Made by a program: the position numbers and the translations under genes
In this document: piece by piece, positions 35,073 to 46,592 of the stretch
How the letters are laid out: each line of letters opens with the position of its first letter
Position numbering within the stretch: position 1 is the first letter of the stretch
Assembly (NCBI RefSeq): GCF_001522545.3
Contig: NC_031770.1
Location: 24,547,193-24,611,192, forward strand
Source of the DNA: Parus major
Taxonomy: Eukaryota; Chordata; Aves; Passeriformes; Paridae
Length of the DNA stretch: 64,000 nucleotides
Reading direction: 5' to 3'
The notes under the pieces: model-generated
The model's input: the letters and a program-made list of their open reading frames with translations, nothing else
What the model was told of the DNA's origin: nothing
The model's database searches: none

Positions 35073-38000
35073 ATTTACACATTTCTCTATACAAACCTAT
35101 TGTTTTTCTGTAGAGGTGTACAAATACTACCTAACCGGTCCCTTCTTGATGAACTGCAGAAGTCTTTTAAAGTGTGACCACATGCTCCAAAGTTTGTTGA
35201 ATTGAATCTAGGCAACAGAAGTTTAGGTACGCTTGTGTAAATACCTTGAGATAACTCAGAGCCCTTTATAAATTTAGGTAGCCTTCATGGCATAGGTGGG
35301 TCTGTGAGACCTGAAAAAAATGATGCATACTAGGTCAGGGACAACTTTAATAGTTTTTCAAAGACTAGTAATTTACATCTAGGCTATAAGTTTTTGCTAA
35401 TGTTTCAATTTCTTGACGTGTCTCTTAGGTGTAAGCTACCCAGAAAATAAACTGCCTGGTTGAAGCAATGAGCTGGATAGCATACTAGCTATCACCTTGA
35501 TACACAATGAGACAGAAAAACAGGAAGGCTTTATCTGGAATTCATTTGGCAGTACTGTAGAATTTTCTGCAAGGGAAAATACCCAGGTGTTTATGTAATT
35601 CCCTAATTCTTTGAAGAGGTGAAATGTATAATTTAGAAAAAGATATTAAAATCACTTAAGAGGAAAATATTTTACTCATTACAGTAACTTCTTTTTTTCT
35701 AGATCATTCTTTTAGTCTCTTAACATATCTTGAAACAAACATGAACTGCCAAATATTTTAATCAGAGTACTTCTGATCTGTAATCTCTTTGATACAGATC
35801 CTGTCTCAATAAATCATTTCACAGCCTTGAAGAACCATTAGAAGCAAACTACAGCATTTGCAGTTGTAGTATAAAGTTACTCGACATTCCTGTAGGTGAT
35901 ATGAGAGAGTAGAAACAATGGTCAAAACTCAGTATTGATACCTGAATATTTAAAAATTGGTGCATAAGGACTTGATTCCTGTCATTTTTCAGGCCATGCT
36001 ACTGGAGCTGATCTTAAAACCTGACATTAAATGTTACAAGAGAATATGATGAGGTGCATTCCTAGAGAAACCTGACTGAAGGCAACAGAAATCATCCCAC
36101 AAATGTGAATACAATTTGGCCAAAGCCTGGGGCTCAGTCTTGTTATAAGCACACTGAAGGAGAAAAGGTCAGAAGCAGCAGGATTTTAATCTTAGGCTCA
36201 ACAGCAGGATTCATAATTTTGTCTCAGATTTTTCACAAACCAAATACATTTTGGACACTACATTAGAGATAAATAAATCAGTATTAGTCTTAATTTGCTA
36301 AAAAGAACATTTACTGACAGCATCTCTTCATCCTTTCTTAGATTTTATGTTGGTGGCAAATCTTGCAGGTGGGAGAGTAAATACAGCAGACATCTGCTAA
36401 GCATAATGCAGTTGTATTCTGTTATTAAAACTGTGCTCTTTCTAGTGTTCTTCATGGCATTAATTTTCTATGTAACATTCTGCTTTACTAGTATCTCAAT
36501 ATGTCCCTAATCAATTTTTCATCCTGGTCATCTTTGCCCACCTGACTCCTCACTTGCAGAGTCCTTTTAGCACTTAACTGACATCTTTTTATCTTTTATC
36601 CCTTTTACTCTATTATATATATATCCCTTTTAACTATAACGGGCAATTGTATGTCGGTCCCTTGTAGAGAATGGACACTGCACCTGCACCTGAGCTCCCA
36701 CCCACACATCCAACATTGGCAGAGTGTTTAGGAGATTCCTCTGGTTCACATTTCTGTTACTGCGCCAAGTTCAGTTCTGTCATGTGCTACTCAGCTCCTC
36801 CTGTTTTCTCCTTGATCGCGTGCTCTTCCCTTCTGCTGCTCAACTGCCCCACCTTCCAGAGCTAAAAAAGGAGCTGCTCACACTGGACATGGCCAGAGCC
36901 TGTCCAGAGTGAGCTCCAAGTCTGGTCCCATACTACCACATTATTGTTAGCACTAACTTGGAAGTCTTACCCATTCCTGGGGAAAGCCTACTACTCACGT
37001 GAGACATCGGCTCAGCAGAGACGTAGCAGTCTTTGAAGGGATTTAGCTGTGTTCAAAATGAAATATTTTTCCCATTTATACAATGAGTAGCTGCACCCCT
37101 GTTTTAACATCCACCATCTGCTAGCCAGGGCAGAAAAGAAAACAGAAAGCTTTCCAGGAGCAGCCTTCAACAAAAATAACAAAACTGACTTAGGAGGTTC
37201 AAAGCTGCACAGGAAGACCTGTCCTTTTCAAAAACTGGAATAATGAAGAAGAACAATCCTGGTGACAATATTATTTGCTAGTGAACAGATCCAAGCTCTG
37301 TGAGTCTTGCAACATGTAGTAGTAAATGCAAGAAATTGCAGCATCTGACTTGCAGGAAACACTAACCGAAAAATTTAGTACTAAATATGATTAGAAAACG
37401 CTAAAGATTTTTAAAGCTTTGCTTCAGATATCACCATCATTAACTAGTGATTGCACAGGAAATTCACATGACAAGCTTGTTAGGTTTTATAAGCTGGTTC
37501 CAAATGAACTGTAATAAAATGTCAAGGAAAAGTTTGACATAATGAAATAAAGCAAGTTATCATACATCACACTGATTTACAGCAGTATTTGCCTACCATG
37601 AGATAGCTGGTATTTAGGGAAGTTTTGGCAAATATTTTACTGACTCACTTCTTCATGGCATTTCTGTCAGAAAGTCCCTGAAAATGAGACTATAGACATA
37701 TTTTAGAGCAGTGTGCAAATATAGTTGCAAGAGAGGTACTGAAATAGATATTAATGAGCAAGATTAATGAAAATTTAGATATTATCTGTTGTTTAGCCAA
37801 AGTTTCCTTTGGTTTAGAAACTAGGTTTATGAGAAACTTGTACTATTTGTCAAACTAGGCATAACCACCAAATTCTCTCACTCCTTCTCTTTTCCTGTAT
37901 TTCAATGCTGGGTTGTACATGAATAGAAAGTTATTACTATATTTTTACAACTCTTGGAAAATGTCCCAGTTTGAGGAAATCCTTTTATCCAGACACACTT

Positions 38001-38614
38001 ATTCAGCATCACTACAATCCAGTATAAATGTACTACTTGCACTTTAAGCTGCTGCCACTGCGTCACAAAGCAGAATGAAATTTTATACCCAGTTTTGACT
38101 CCTATGAAGTAAACATGAGTTTAACAAAAAATTCCCTTCCTACCAGTGAGCAAGAATGGCCTATGAAATTCATACTGCACAGAACCAGAACAAAACACTT
38201 TGGAGGAGGAAGCCACAGTTACACCATAATTATTTCATGCTGCAGGGGGAAGAAGGCATAACTTAACTTGTTCAAAGCACTTGGACTGACCACCTTATTC
38301 TTATCACTTATCCCATGTAACAGACCTCATCCAATTGATCTTTATCAGGATAAGTAACTCTGATGACCTCTGGGTCATTAAAGGGTTTCTCCCTTCTATC
38401 ATTATACAGACTGAGGATTACAAGGTTTTATGAAGTCCTTGGGAAGGGGTTTTCCTCACAAGCTTTAAAAAAAACCAAAGTATTTCATCATTCAAAGAAG
38501 CTGCAGAGAACTTTCATGAAGGTATTTGTCTACTTTCCACAGCTGAAGCTTTTTATTTTCTGTAAGGTAATACAAGCAAAATCAATGTCTGGAAAAACAC
38601 CTGAAAACATTATG
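35073..38614. other. Unannotated stretch, no gene seen
   Basis: No recognised gene. A (TA)5 run lies at 36614-36624, flanked by two CCCTTTTA(A)C repeats. A small CpG-bearing segment lies at about 36995-37025 beside a GTGAGT donor-like site on the minus strand. Nothing else stands out. Confidence 0.55.
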
Positions 38615-39260
38615 AATAGAATCATGGAATAATAGAATAACTGAGTTCAAAGGAACCCATCAGGATAATTGATTCAAATTCCTGGCCCTGCACAGGACAC
38701 CCCAAGAATCCCACTATGTGTCTGGTATCTTAGAGTATTGTCCAAGCACTTCTTGAGCTCTGTCAGGCTTGGGCCTGTGACCACTTCCCTGGGGAGCCTT
38801 CTCCAACGCCCTGAGTGAATTTTTTTTTATTGATATCCAACCTAAACCTCCCCTGACGCAACTTTGTGCCATTTCCTTGAGTCCTGTCACTGGTCACCAC
38901 AGAACAGAGATCAGTGTCTGCCCCTCCTCTTCCCCTCACAAGGAAATTGTAACTGCAATGAGAGCTCTCCTGAGTCTTCCCCAGGCTGAACAGACCAAGT
39001 GACCTCAACCACTCCACATATGGCTCCCACTCAACAACTTTCACCATTCTCTTGTCCCTCCTTTGGACACTCACTAATAGCTTAATGTCTTTTTTATACT
39101 GCAGTGACCAAAACTGCCCCAGCACTCAAGGTGAGGCTGCCCCAGTGCATAGTAGGGTGGGACAATCCCCTCCCTTGCCCAGCTGGCGATGCTGTGCCTG
39201 ATGTCCCTCAGGACATACGTGGCCCTCCTGGCTACCAGGGCACTGCTGTCTCGGGTTCAG
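38615..39260 (-). mobile_element. CR1 LINE, 5'-truncated 3' portion (about 650 bp)
   Basis: On the plus strand the element reads in antisense. It begins with the terminal repeat region (ATCATGGAATAATAGAAT), then CCTGGCCCTGCACAGGACAC, TGTCAGGCTTGGGCCTGTGA, GATATCCAACCTAAACCTCC, CAGGCTGAACAGACCAAGTG and finally GGCGATGCTGTGCCTGATG. These blocks are diagnostic for avian CR1 and appear in the expected order. The left end is the true 3' terminus and the right end is a 5' truncation, typical of incomplete reverse transcription. It is the largest transposon remnant in the window. Open frames on either strand here belong to it. Confidence 0.96.
38763..39125 (-). pseudogene. Decayed CR1 ORF2 C-terminal segment
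   Basis: The longest minus frame in the CR1 gives about 120 residues. It contains blocks typical of the region just downstream of the CR1 reverse-transcriptase core: YKKDIKLL, VQRRDKRMVK, LRSLGLFSL, SDRTQGNGTKL and FRLDINKKKFT. The family protein also has an N-terminal endonuclease and the RT catalytic core; neither is present here because of 5' truncation. The end after KKKFT has drifted out of the usual frame. It is a fragment of a multi-domain polyprotein without a start, so it cannot be functional. Confidence 0.88.
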
Positions 39261-42200
39261 TGCAAAACATAAGGGAGGGAGTCAAGAGATGGAGCTGCAC
39301 TCAGGAGTCTGCATCACTTTATGGACATTGCTGTGTTACAGCTAGCAACCAGAGATGGATGTCTGTATGGTTTCTATTATGTTGTCCAAAACAACACCAG
39401 AAGATAAAAAGACACAGCTGTGAAGTACACTGGAATGGGGTTTCACAAAAATAACTCTAGTTTCATATCTCAGCTAGGTCATGCTCGCACAACAGGAATG
39501 AACATTTTGTAATTGAATCAACTGAACCAGACTTGTACAAACAAGGCCTGATAAAGTTTTAAGTTTTGTCTGACAGTTTCCAGTGTTCAACTGAAGCTTT
39601 TTCTAAGAATTTCCTATTCCTAGAAATTATTAATTTTTCATGAGTCCTCTGATGACCTGTGAGCACATAATGGGAGATTAGGTGATAGAAATTAATTCTT
39701 GTGTCCAGTTTGGAATTTAATTAGCTTGGTTTCAAACACTGAATTGTAAATGTACTGAGAGTATTCTACTCCAAACACTAATTATATTATTTCTAAATCG
39801 TTCTAGGACATTTCACTTTGTTCATATACCTTGTTTACAAATGTTTCCAGGGTTTTAAGCAGTTTAACTTAAATTAAGTTAACAGTAAAGACTAAGCCTA
39901 AAGGTCACACATGTCAATGTGATCGAAGTCTCTCTGTTCCTAAATTAATATGGAATTCAGTGCAACATAGCAAATGCAATGAAATCAGTGCTGTCAATTG
40001 ATATAGACAAACAAATCACTGCCTGGGAGAAGGTCTATAGGCCTTGGGCCAGAAGACCCAACCATTCCTTTCAATGTCATCCTACACTTCTGACTAGAAT
40101 TTCCCAAAAAAATAAAAAAATCTCCAATCCACATTTTACCCAAAACAAGAAAAATTAGTCAAAATCAATACAGAAGGATGATATGAATGCAGTAATCCAT
40201 CATTATCATTAAAACACCTACAGACCGTCTAAGCAGAACTTCACTTTTTTTTCTTGTCCAGAGTGGCATTCTTAAAGTAAAGATTTTAGATGGATTTTCT
40301 AGGGGGAAAAGCCTCCACAAACCAGAAAGCAAATGAAAGAAGAAAAAACTAGTTCAACATTTAAACTGAGACATCTTGCTGACTATATTAATAAAGTATA
40401 ATACAATAAAATATAATCTCTCAGGCTCCCTAGAAAAAATATGCATATTTAAATTTTTGGGGACAAGGAAGGGCTTAGGGGTGAACAACTGCTGGAAAAA
40501 GTTTCACTGAACTAAAGGTAAGAAGAGGAAAAGTACTGATGTATCCCAAAGGCTCTTCCATTTCCTGTTGCCACTATAGGAAAGGATAAGAACTGAGAAG
40601 GTTCCTGACGGCTGCTGGCTGGCTTTGTATAGTCCCTGGTGTTTCACTGCTTCAGTCTTGGGCCCAGCGAGAGTTTTCTCACTCAGGTATCTGTATCAGT
40701 TATTAGCAGTAAGACCAGAAAGACTCAGCAGCAGCAACTCTCTTCTCTCTACAGGAAAGAAGATGTGGAATAGAATCAGAATTAAAAAAAACAAACCACC
40801 CCTCAAGCCACCTGTCCATCCACCCTGAGAAAAATCTGTGCAAGGAGCAAGCAGATACTATTCTGCCTAAGAGAATAAGCAGATTTTCTAAATTTAAACA
40901 CTTCTGACAGCATCATAGTTCATATAGCTGTGTTGAAAGAATGAGACTATAAATCTGCCTGTGGCCATATCTGAGAACTCTCCTGCAAATGTCCCATGCC
41001 TGCGTTAGCTGCCCCCTTCAGCTGGTGGAAGTGGGTGGCTGTGTGCAACTTGCCTGTTGGAAAGGCCTCTGCAATGGCCAAAATTTCCAAAATTACCAGA
41101 ATGCTCTAAAGGTTTGGGGCAGAGAGGACCATGGCCCAAAAGGGAACATTCCCAGGCACAGCTTAACTTATTGCTGGTACTTACACAACAGTAATGTCTT
41201 TTTAAACTAGCATTCTATACCTTCCTTTTCCAAGAGGTAGTCGCAAGTGACCAGCAATCCTGGAACTAACAAAAGGTGCTTACAAGGAAAACAAGAGGTG
41301 TTCATTTCACTGAGCTGCAGGTTTTTGGGGGGTACCTAAGGAGCAAGCACATCTCAATACTATCACAGACACCTTAACATGGACTCCCTGTACCATCTTA
41401 TAATTTTGCTTTATGGAACTTTGTGTAACAGCCCTTAAAAAGTCTCAAGATCTAACACACAAGCACATGTACTGCAAACAGCCTCTTACCAACTGTATTT
41501 GCATTCATTGTTATTCCTTAACCTGAAACCTCAGGTTTAAATAACTGTCAGTTGATATTATCAATGTTTGGTTTATGAGTCATTCAGCCAGCACAATGGG
41601 CCTAGGAAGAAAACAGCACCTTTACGCACATGCCCAAATTTTTCTGCTACCATGGGAAGCTGGAGAAGCAGAGAGAGGGCACAGGAAAGATTTGTAGCCT
41701 GAACAAAAATATATGTCCCAGCCCAGAGTTCTACCTGTTAGGCACACATAAACTCATAAATCAAGTCATGAACAGAACAGCAGGAAAACAGCTCTGGGGC
41801 ACTAGGCCAAATACTTTGCTATAGTTTCAAGTTGCAGCAAGAAACTTTCTGCTAAATAGCTTCCTATTTAAATTTGCTCCTTTGCATAAACCACAGATTT
41901 CTATAAGATGTTATTTGTTTGGGTTTTTTTCCCATCAGTGAGTCTCTAGAAATATGAAAATAGGGGAGGGAGAGAAAAATCACTGCTCTGGATTTGGTCT
42001 TATACAAAGGTCATGCAAAGAAGGAAATGTCTGCCCTCCCACATAACACGTGCTAAGAACAATTTTGCTAAAATTATCTACTGGTGGAAAAAGCAAAAAA
42101 TCAAGTTGTTCTCATGAGTCTTTCTCTTTTCAGCAAAATTCTGCACCATCTCAGAGCTCAGCAGACTCAGCCTTGCCTGATGCTGAGCACCTCATCTGGC

Positions 42201-43170
42201 CACTGGCTCCAACAAAAGCAACAGAGCAAGGCACAGTTACTAGTCTCAGATTGCACAGATACGCCCAGACTGGAATCATCTGGGATGCATTAGACTGGGA
42301 AATCTCTCGTCTGTGCTAGCATACTTGCTTTTTATTCAGGGCAAGTGTCATTGAAACAAGATTTATATGTTAGACTGCACTGATAAAATTGTGTCAGAAT
42401 CTGGGTTGGTCACTCTTATCTCTATATTAAAATTAAATATTCCTATTAAAACTAGCCTTGTCTTTTGTTGCACAAAGTAAATAAAAAGCTATTTGTTTTG
42501 TTTAAGGTGGTGAATTGGAGATATCAGAATAAAACATAAGGACGGAGGTGGAAAATTTTGCATTATGGCACTAGGTGATTCATTATGTTTTATCTATGCT
42601 ACAAAGTAATTTTCATATTCTCTGTAAATTTTTATAGCTTCTAAACCTGATCACAATTTCAACAGTAGCAGACCAAAACCGGTATGCAAATACTGATTTC
42701 CTATCTTATGTTCAGGCCTTACTAGCATTTGTTCAAGTACAAGTATATTAGATTTATGAGTGTTTACCTTATCTGCATCCTTTATTCAGAGATGTGGACC
42801 CTTACCTACACCTTTATGATGCCTGGTTAATGTTCAGGGCTTCAACCCCTTTCTTGTATTTTCCAGCACTTCCTTGCTTCAGCCAAATCAAAACCATAGG
42901 CATCACTGCAATACTCAAATTTTTGCCAGACAGAAAACAGCCTCAGAAAGTTCCCTGGTCTCCCTGTGTGATCAGCTGGAGCAGGCAGACCCTTCCCAGG
43001 GGGACTTATTTTCACCATCACCACCCTCACCTCTCCAAAGTAACACACATGGGAAGAATTGTCCTTTAGACATGTCTATTTAGTCTCATTGACTATAGAC
43101 GGGGCTTAGGTGACTAAATGCATTTCTCAAAATAGGCAAGATGAATCTGTTACTGGAACTTAAGTCTGAG
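39261..43170. other. Unannotated stretch, no gene seen
   Basis: No recognisable gene. The frame at 39104-39454 begins inside the CR1 and runs out of it, so it is not a gene. Open frames around 40625-41210 and 42050-43083 match nothing known. Imperfect palindromic TTAACTTAA/TTAAGTTAA lies at about 39865-39885. Confidence 0.55.
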
Positions 43171-43204
43171 GAAAAAGAAAAAAAAAAAAAAAAGAAAGAA
43201 AAAA
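43171..43204. repeat. A-rich tract with GAAA units
   Basis: GAAAAAG, then about 19 A residues, then GAAAGAAAAAA. Simple repeat with no transposon body beside it. Confidence 0.9.
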
Positions 43205-44835
43205 TTACCTTCAATAAGAACATGAGGTTCCTTTTCCTTTAAAAGCCCTAGTGTGTGGATCCCATGGGATCATACACCCACTGGGCATTCTGCAACTGCC
43301 CTGGCTTCCAGTTATTTTTGGTGCAGGTCTTGGCATTAATTTTTGACCTTCTGGAGCCCTCTGTGTGTTAGGTAACACAGCTCGCTCACTTTCCCCAAAA
43401 TGCACAGGAGAGTAAAGCAGGAAAGTGAAAGCAATAGCAACATTCCATCAGGCAGGGAAAGAGTTAAAAATGCAAGGAGCGGGAAAGCTGCCTTTCTTTA
43501 GGAACTCCTACAGTTTTAGTCACTTATTAAAAAAGGATTTATATTTCTGAAGTAAGGATCTGTACTTCCTCCCTTTGCTGAAGCCCTGCGTTTCTCTGCC
43601 AGACTGTGATGAAAAGGGCCCTCCCTTGCCCATCGCCAGCCAATGCTGACATCATCCTGTTATTCTTTTTCACCTTGCGCACATGTTGAGGCTTCTCTGT
43701 GGAAGTCTTGCTCAGACACTCATCTCTTTGTCTCTTGTTTCTCTCTGCTCAGAAGGGCTTTTTTTTAATCTCAGATTTCTTTTGCTCATAGCTCAAGCAG
43801 AAATATTTCTGGGATTTCTGAGAAGGAGGAGCCATAAATGAAAATGATGCTGTTCACTAATGGCATTCGACTATCCATTAAAGCCAGAAGTCATTTCTTT
43901 GAAGAGGGTGCTGTGCAGAGCTCCAACTAGGAGGTCTTGCTCATCTCTTGTTTGAAAACTCAGACACTGTACCTAACTACAACTGACCCAAGCAGGGAGG
44001 TCAGGAGGATGGGCCCCTTTCACATCACAGCAGGGTTTGGTAGGTGCATGTGGAACCAGACACAGGGTGATTTAGCTGCAAGAGACCTCTCTCCCTCCTG
44101 CATTTCTAGAGTAATGCTGCAAAGGCTCAGTGTCTCACAGCACTTCTTCCTATTGGAAGGGTGAAAAGCAGAGGCCATCCTTGAGGCTGCATTTAAAGAC
44201 ATGGCTAGGGATTATCTAGATTTTTTTTTACCTGCTGGTGGGCATTCTTGGCTGATCTGTGCATGCCAAGCATACATGGCTGCAAAGGAACTCCTGCAGC
44301 CACTTCCCTTTGCCTGGCCAGGTCACTTCCATGCATCCCACTCTGTTCTACCAGCAAAGAACGAGTCTTTCACAAATGGGCAGCACCATCATTCGCCAGA
44401 GGAGGTTGAACTTATGGGCAACAAGAGCTCTGCACAGCAAAGACACAGTAAGCACTGCAGACCACCCCCAAGTTCACTTCAGATATGACACAGGTGTAGC
44501 CACAGGCTTTTCTAGTGGGTAAGAGAGAAAATTGGATAGCTGTATGTTATGTACTTCTGAGGTTTTTAGAATGAAGAGAATAAAGTGAAACAAGATTAAG
44601 AGGCACATTAGGCCATCTCTGACAAATCTTTTCCACTTATTAGAGTCTTCGACTGTGCTCCTGGGAGCTTCTGAACCCCTGAGGACTCCATGATGAGGCT
44701 AAAATTTGCAGCCAGAAATGGCACTGTTTTTCTGTGCAAAGCTGAGCTATCAGGGTATCAGTGCATCCTGTTGCTACTGATACTGTAAGCAGAAGACAGA
44801 AACAGTCGATCTTTTGTTTATCAGCCCTCTACAGT
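43205..44835. other. Unannotated stretch, no gene seen
   Basis: No recognised gene. Overlapping plus frames at 43937-44522 of up to 95 codons lack familiar motifs. Composition is a little richer in GC than the preceding kilobases. Confidence 0.5.
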
Positions 44836-44885
44836 GTACAACCCCTTTGTGAGTAGTAAGGTACAACCCCTTTGTGAGTAGTAAG
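44836..44885. repeat. 25-bp tandem duplication (2 perfect copies)
   Basis: 44836-44860 and 44861-44885 are identical over 25 bp; the unit begins GTACAACCCCTTTGTGAG. The absence of any mismatch suggests a recent duplication, possibly polymorphic. Confidence 0.95.
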
Positions 44886-45407
44886 CCACCTTTCTGCAAC
44901 TCTCATATGGTGCAAAGCAACATTTTCAAATCAACTCAGCTAAACTGAACCTGCAATCAACCAATATCAGTGAGGTAAAGTAGTCTGATAGGAAAAATGT
45001 CTGTACAAGGAAATTCTAAGAAGCATGGTGCAAGAATAAGTTAAACCAGGGAGGACATGTTCTTTCTAATAAATGCAAGTTACTTTTGGCTGGTCTTCAC
45101 ATCTCAGATTTACTGCTCAAATTACGCAATCATTGTATTGCCTTATCATGGGCTCATATGAAGCTGTGCTTACTCATGCTTGCAAAGCATTTAAAGATTA
45201 GAGAGCAGGGTCTGTAAAACCATAAAGAATACTTTGTTATCATTATTATTCAACCAGAGGAATAGGGAAATATGCTTTAAAAATGCTTCAGTTTGTTAGT
45301 TCATAACTATCTTTTAGCTGTTAAAAGCAAAAACCAGCAAGCTGCATGGTAGCAGGTTCAGACTTCATTCATCTCAGTGTAAGCCTATTTGTTTGCCTCT
45401 ACCACAG

Positions 45408-45443
45408 GCGGTGATTACTTCTAACACTGCTTTTAATAAAAAG
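45408..45443 (+). other. Candidate small exon D (36 nt)
   Basis: TTGTTTGCCTCTACCACAG ends at 45407 and AAG|GTAAGTA follows 45443, a fully consensus donor. The interval is 36 nt, a multiple of three. Only the frame starting at its first base is open, encoding AVITSNTAFNKK; both other frames hit stops. Phase 0 at both ends fits candidate exons C and E. The donor lies inside the small duplication at 45441-45484, so it could equally be an accident of that repeat. Confidence 0.25.
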
Positions 45444-45484
45444 GTAAGTAGATGTAGAGGTGAAGGTAAGAAGTAGATGTAAAG
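45441..45484. repeat. Imperfect ~22-bp tandem duplication
   Basis: AAGGTAAGTAGATGTAGAGG is followed by a similar unit, AAGGTAAGAAGTAGATGTAA. Both copies carry a GTAAG donor-like core. Confidence 0.65.
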
Positions 45485-45742
45485 TAAAAGCAAATTAATC
45501 TGGGACTCATCCTGAAACATCTGTCCCAAAATGTTACCCTCTAGCCTACATCCCAAGTTACTGTCCTTCTTCCTGCATAAGCTTTTGGGGTCTCATTAAT
45601 GCACCAGGCAAGTCTATGCAGCAAAGGGCTGATAGAGATCCTGAGGTAGCTTTGAGGAAACTGACTTGTCTACATGGTACATTGCAATGCCATGCACGGA
45701 TGCTAGCTTAGATCCCAGAGGCAATATAGCAAAGCACCCACA

Positions 45743-45818
45743 CTAATTAGCCCTGCCCCTGAGGATGCTGCAGGAACGGAGCTAATTAGGTATGCTGAGA
45801 GGTACCTCTGTTAATTAG
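45743..45818. promoter_or_regulatory. Cluster of three TAATTAG homeodomain sites
   Basis: CTAATTAG occurs at 45743-45750 and 45782-45789, and TTAATTAG at 45811-45818. CTAATTAG is itself a palindrome, allowing dimeric paired-type or LIM-type homeodomain binding. The surrounding 45590-45950 lacks repeats and simple sequence, as expected of an enhancer. The site matches are direct; enhancer activity is inference. By composition, one such 8-mer per tens of kilobases would be ordinary; three in 76 bp is not. Confidence 0.35.
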
Positions 45819-46474
45819 CCCAGGGAGAACAGAACAACACTAACAGAGCTTCCGATCACAGCATTAGCCCAGCGATCTCTATAGTGTACTTGGCTGTGCA
45901 GCATAGCTGAGCCCAAAGCTCTCTTGAGCACCATCCGAAGAATCTAAATACCTTCTTTCAAGCCAGTCTCACCATCTGACCCTGCTTTTGCAAGTATTCA
46001 TAGCTGTGTTTTTCTCTTGATGGTAGGAAAGTTAAGTAAATAGATTCAAAAGAATGAAGGAAAAAAGCCAGTAAAAACCACACTACAATAATCCAGTGTT
46101 ATTAAATTCAGCTACAGGTAGTAACATGCCTGTAGGGAAGCACTGGATATTCCTAACCCATCTTGATAAAAGGCATACTTTGGCTAGTGGTGCATGTTTT
46201 GCAAGCAGTGTATCTCTGAAGGTACTGTTAACTCAAGCCAACTCAGTCACAAACACAAGCTATGATATATTGAGTTGTAGCCATGCAAGATTTTCCATTA
46301 CTAGTTCAGGGCTGCATGAAATCATTTAGGTGCAGGTACACACCTAGGAAAGGTGGGCAAGAGTTTTGTCCCCTTCCTTCTCCCCTGGTTGCACCATGCA
46401 TTTGGACAGGGCTCTTCTGGCTGGCTCTCCTGCCTCCTGCCTGCAGCAGACCCCAGCTCACCAAGGATCACTGT
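45819..46474. other. Unannotated stretch, no gene seen
   Basis: No recognised gene or transposon. Composition becomes GC-richer after 46330. Confidence 0.55.
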
Positions 46475-46592
46475 CCGTACTGTGCACAGCGCACATAAGG
46501 CTCGAGCCAGCGCCAAGCACCGCGCACAGCTATGCCTCAGACTCCCAGGGTTGCTATACAACAGCACAGGGGTAAACAATGCTCTGTCTCCG
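46475..46592. other. Small CpG cluster
   Basis: About seven CpG dinucleotides fall within roughly 120 bp, for example CTCGAGCCAGCGCC and CACCGCGCAC, in a window where CpG is scarce. It is too small for a classical CpG island. Overlapping open frames on both strands (up to 95 codons) reflect the GC content. It may be a remnant promoter, a regulatory patch or a young insertion not yet depleted. Confidence 0.35.

Noticed and set aside
39104..39454. 116-codon plus frame
   Set aside because: Its first part is antisense to the CR1 reverse-transcriptase remnant and the rest is unrelated flank.
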